From Tardiphaga sp. P9-11 (lineage in GTDB: Bacteria > Pseudomonadota > Alphaproteobacteria > Rhizobiales > Xanthobacteraceae): DNA of 64,000 bases. The stretch spans positions 1 through 64,000 of the forward strand of contig NZ_NPKQ01000001.1 in NCBI RefSeq assembly GCF_008329525.1. Direction: 5' to 3'. The notes under the pieces are model-generated. The model did no database searches and was not told the origin of the DNA. It saw nothing but the letters and a program-made list of their open reading frames with translations. Shown piece after piece: positions 62,325 to 64,000 of this stretch. Made by a program: the position numbers and the translations under genes. Position 1 is the stretch's first letter, and the number at the start of each line of letters is the position of its first letter.

Positions 62325-63506
62325 ATGTCTACGAAGTCCTATCGCCCCGAAACCCGGCTCGTTCATTCCGGCGCGCTGCGCTCGCAATTCAACGAGACGT
62401 CCGAAGCCCTCTTCCTCACGCAGGGCTTCATCTACGAGACCGCAGAAGCCTGCGAGGCGCGGTTCAAGGGCGAAGATCCCGGTTTCATCTATTCGCGCTT
62501 CTCTAATCCGAATACGTCGATGTTCGAGAGCCGCATGATCGACCTCGAAGGTGCAGAGGCTGCGCGCTCGACGGCCACCGGCATGGCCGCCGTGACCACC
62601 GCCATTCTCGCGCCGCTGCGCATGGGCGATCATGTCGTCGCTGCGAAGGCGCTGTTTGGCTCCTGTCGCTACGTCATAGAAGAACTGCTGCCGCGCTACG
62701 GCATCGAATTTACGCTGGTCGATGGGCTCGACCTCGACCAGTGGCAGAAAGCGATGCGGCCGAACACCAAGTCGCTGTTTCTGGAAAGCCCGACGAATCC
62801 GACGCTCGATGTGCTCGACATATCAGCCATCGCGGAGATCGCCCATGCCGGCGGTGCGCGGCTGATCGTCGATAACGTGTTCGCGACGCCGCTCTGGCAG
62901 AGCCCGCTCGCGCTCGGTGCAGATGTCGTCGTGTATTCGGCGACCAAGCACATCGATGGGCAGGGGCGCTGCCTTGGCGGCATCATCCTGTCGTCGAAGG
63001 ACTTCATCGACGAGCATATTCACAACTATCTGCGCCAGACCGGCCCGTCGATCTCGCCGTTCAATGCGTGGACGCTGGTGAAGGGACTGGAGACGCTGGC
63101 GATCCGCGTCGAGCGGCAGACGCAGACGGCGGCGGCGATCGCGGATGTGCTCGCCCAGCATCCGAATATCTCGCGGCTGATCTATCCGGGCCGCGAGGAC
63201 CACCCGCAGGCGGCGACGGTGAAGAAGCAGATGCGTGCGGGATCGACGCTGATCGGCTTCGAGGTGAAGGGCGGCAAGGCAGCAGCCTTCCGCGTCCTCA
63301 ACGAGCTGAAAGTCGCCCGCATCTCGAACAATCTCGGCGACGCGAAGAGCCTCGTCACGCATCCGGCGACGACGACGCATCAGCGTCTGCCGCTCGAAGC
63401 ACGGCTCGAACTCGGGATCACGGAGGGCTTCATCCGCTTCTCGGCCGGCCTCGAGCATCGCGACGACCTGATCGCGGATCTCGAAGCGGCACTGGCAAAG
63501 GCCTGA
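62325..63506 (+). CDS. metZ: O-succinylhomoserine sulfhydrylase
   Basis: 393 residues from the ATG at 62325 (GGAGG upstream; the frame back to 62292 runs into the leader). A Cys/Met-metabolism PLP enzyme: SATGMAAVTTAI, FLESPTNPTLDVLDI, and the Schiff-base lysine in YSATKHIDGQGRCLGG (~206). It makes homocysteine from O-succinylhomoserine and sulfide in methionine synthesis. It is preceded by a SAM-II riboswitch with an attenuator, which is the usual control for this gene in the group. Monocistronic. Confidence 0.95.
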   Translation: MSTKSYRPETRLVHSGALRSQFNETSEALFLTQGFIYETAEACEARFKGEDPGFIYSRFSNPNTSMFESRMIDLEGAEAARSTATGMAAVTTAILAPLRMGDHVVAAKALFGSCRYVIEELLPRYGIEFTLVDGLDLDQWQKAMRPNTKSLFLESPTNPTLDVLDISAIAEIAHAGGARLIVDNVFATPLWQSPLALGADVVVYSATKHIDGQGRCLGGIILSSKDFIDEHIHNYLRQTGPSISPFNAWTLVKGLETLAIRVERQTQTAAAIADVLAQHPNISRLIYPGREDHPQAATVKKQMRAGSTLIGFEVKGGKAAAFRVLNELKVARISNNLGDAKSLVTHPATTTHQRLPLEARLELGITEGFIRFSAGLEHRDDLIADLEAALAKA

Positions 63507-63551
63507 TCGACCAATGTTGAACCTGCGGCCGGCTAACTGTCGGCCGCAGAC

Positions 63552-64000
63552 CTACAGCGGCTTCTGCGCCTGCTGAATCTGTGGCTCGTTGATACCGAGC
63601 TTCACCTGGCCAACCGACTTGATGATGTTGTCGCCGAGCAATTGCGCGAAGCAGGCATAGCCCCAGTCGTTCATGTGCAGGCCATCAGAAATGACGAAGC
63701 TGTCGAACGCCATCTGCTGGCTCTCGTGCCATTCCTTCATCACCTCGAAGCGCGGAAAGATTCCGACTTTGCGCAGCTCCGCGACCTTGTGCATCAGCGA
63801 CAGCATCTTGCCGGTGCCCTCCGGCTTCGATGTCGTCGCCGGCGAATATTGCGGATCCACCAGCACGACGTCGGAGCCCGCGGCCTGAATGCGCCCAACG
63901 CCGTCTTCGATCATCTTGCCAGTCTCGGCCGGATCGAGATTGCGCAGCACTGCATTGGTGCCGACCTGCCAGATCACGAGATCCGGCTTGGCGTTGATCA
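63552..64000 (-). CDS. SGNH/GDSL-type hydrolase, C-terminal part (cut by the window edge)
   Basis: The frame continues without a stop to the right end, so the N-terminus lies outside. The visible part has the block III GTNAV motif (VIWQVGTNAVLR) and the C-terminal SDGLHMND, the D-x-x-H pair of the SGNH catalytic site. An intervening AGSDVVLVDPQYSP is also typical. SGNH hydrolases act as esterases, lipases or polysaccharide deacetylases; the substrate is unknown. It is convergent with metZ, which stops 45 bases away. Confidence 0.87.
   Translation of the reverse strand, partial: INAKPDLVIWQVGTNAVLRNLDPAETGKMIEDGVGRIQAAGSDVVLVDPQYSPATTSKPEGTGKMLSLMHKVAELRKVGIFPRFEVMKEWHESQQMAFDSFVISDGLHMNDWGYACFAQLLGDNIIKSVGQVKLGINEPQIQQAQKPL

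Overview
This is a GC-rich (roughly 62-65 percent by eye), gene-dense chromosomal window that looks like an alphaproteobacterium of the order Hyphomicrobiales, most likely the Bradyrhizobium / Rhodopseudomonas / Tardiphaga group (Nitrobacteraceae). The indicators are a class I lysyl-tRNA synthetase, a SAM-II riboswitch ahead of metZ, Omp25/31-type beta-barrels that begin after a typical alphaproteobacterial signal peptide, a TauE / TIGR02186 gene pair, a PodJ-like Sel1 protein, and short palindromic intergenic repeats of the kind common in these genomes. I support 56 protein genes (one cut by the right edge), one tRNA-Gly(CCC), one riboswitch, about eight intrinsic terminators, five candidate operators and two palindromic repeats. 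I see no insertion sequence, prophage, rRNA or CRISPR array.

Layout. 0-4 kb: a non-coding stretch with a strong hairpin/T-tract, a secreted PAN-domain protein, then a glutathione module (gshA, a MarR regulator, and a divergent glutathione S-transferase with two near-identical operators between them). 4-10 kb: a fatty-acid beta-oxidation run on the minus strand (acyl-CoA dehydrogenase, thiolase, FadB-type protein). 10-18 kb: a TetR regulator facing a small membrane protein, the large PodJ-like polar protein, a ClpP-fold periplasmic protein, and TauE plus TIGR02186. 17.6-22 kb: an Nramp metal transporter, an EamA exporter/MBL-hydrolase pair under a LysR regulator, and an AllA-like enzyme.

22-37 kb is the most unusual region. 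The four-gene ligase-associated DNA-damage-response set (Lhr-type helicase, PdeM, MBL exonuclease, ATP-dependent ligase) is present but split in two. Between the halves lies a segment of about 7 kb holding two tandem paralogous periplasmic binding proteins transcribed away from two tandem paralogous double-barrel outer-membrane proteins, then a methyltransferase. The ligase half continues into a small membrane protein and a DinF-like MATE pump.

37-49 kb: pyrD with a DUF952 gene, an S24 LexA-like regulator, a secreted NTF2-like protein, LysRS, an amino-acid-type binding protein, a GT2 glycosyltransferase with a MshEN-like N-terminus, SCO and a tiny membrane protein, a second ClpP-fold secreted protein, an FAD dehydrogenase, and CorA. 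49-64 kb: tRNA-Gly, an AraC/SRPBCC cluster, a second MATE pump, a protein I do not recognise, a sorbosone-dehydrogenase-like lipoprotein, a GarD/UxaA dehydratase, an SDR, an aldo/keto reductase facing a LysR regulator, an Omp25-like porin, dcd, the SAM-II riboswitch and metZ, and the C-terminal part of an SGNH hydrolase.

The window is mostly housekeeping and ordinary accessory metabolism. No wholly new system is proven. The best candidates for a second look are the binding-protein/double-barrel island inside the split DNA-repair set, the SAM-II aptamer joined to a competing-hairpin attenuator, the MshEN-GT2 fusion, and the operator pair of the glutathione module.
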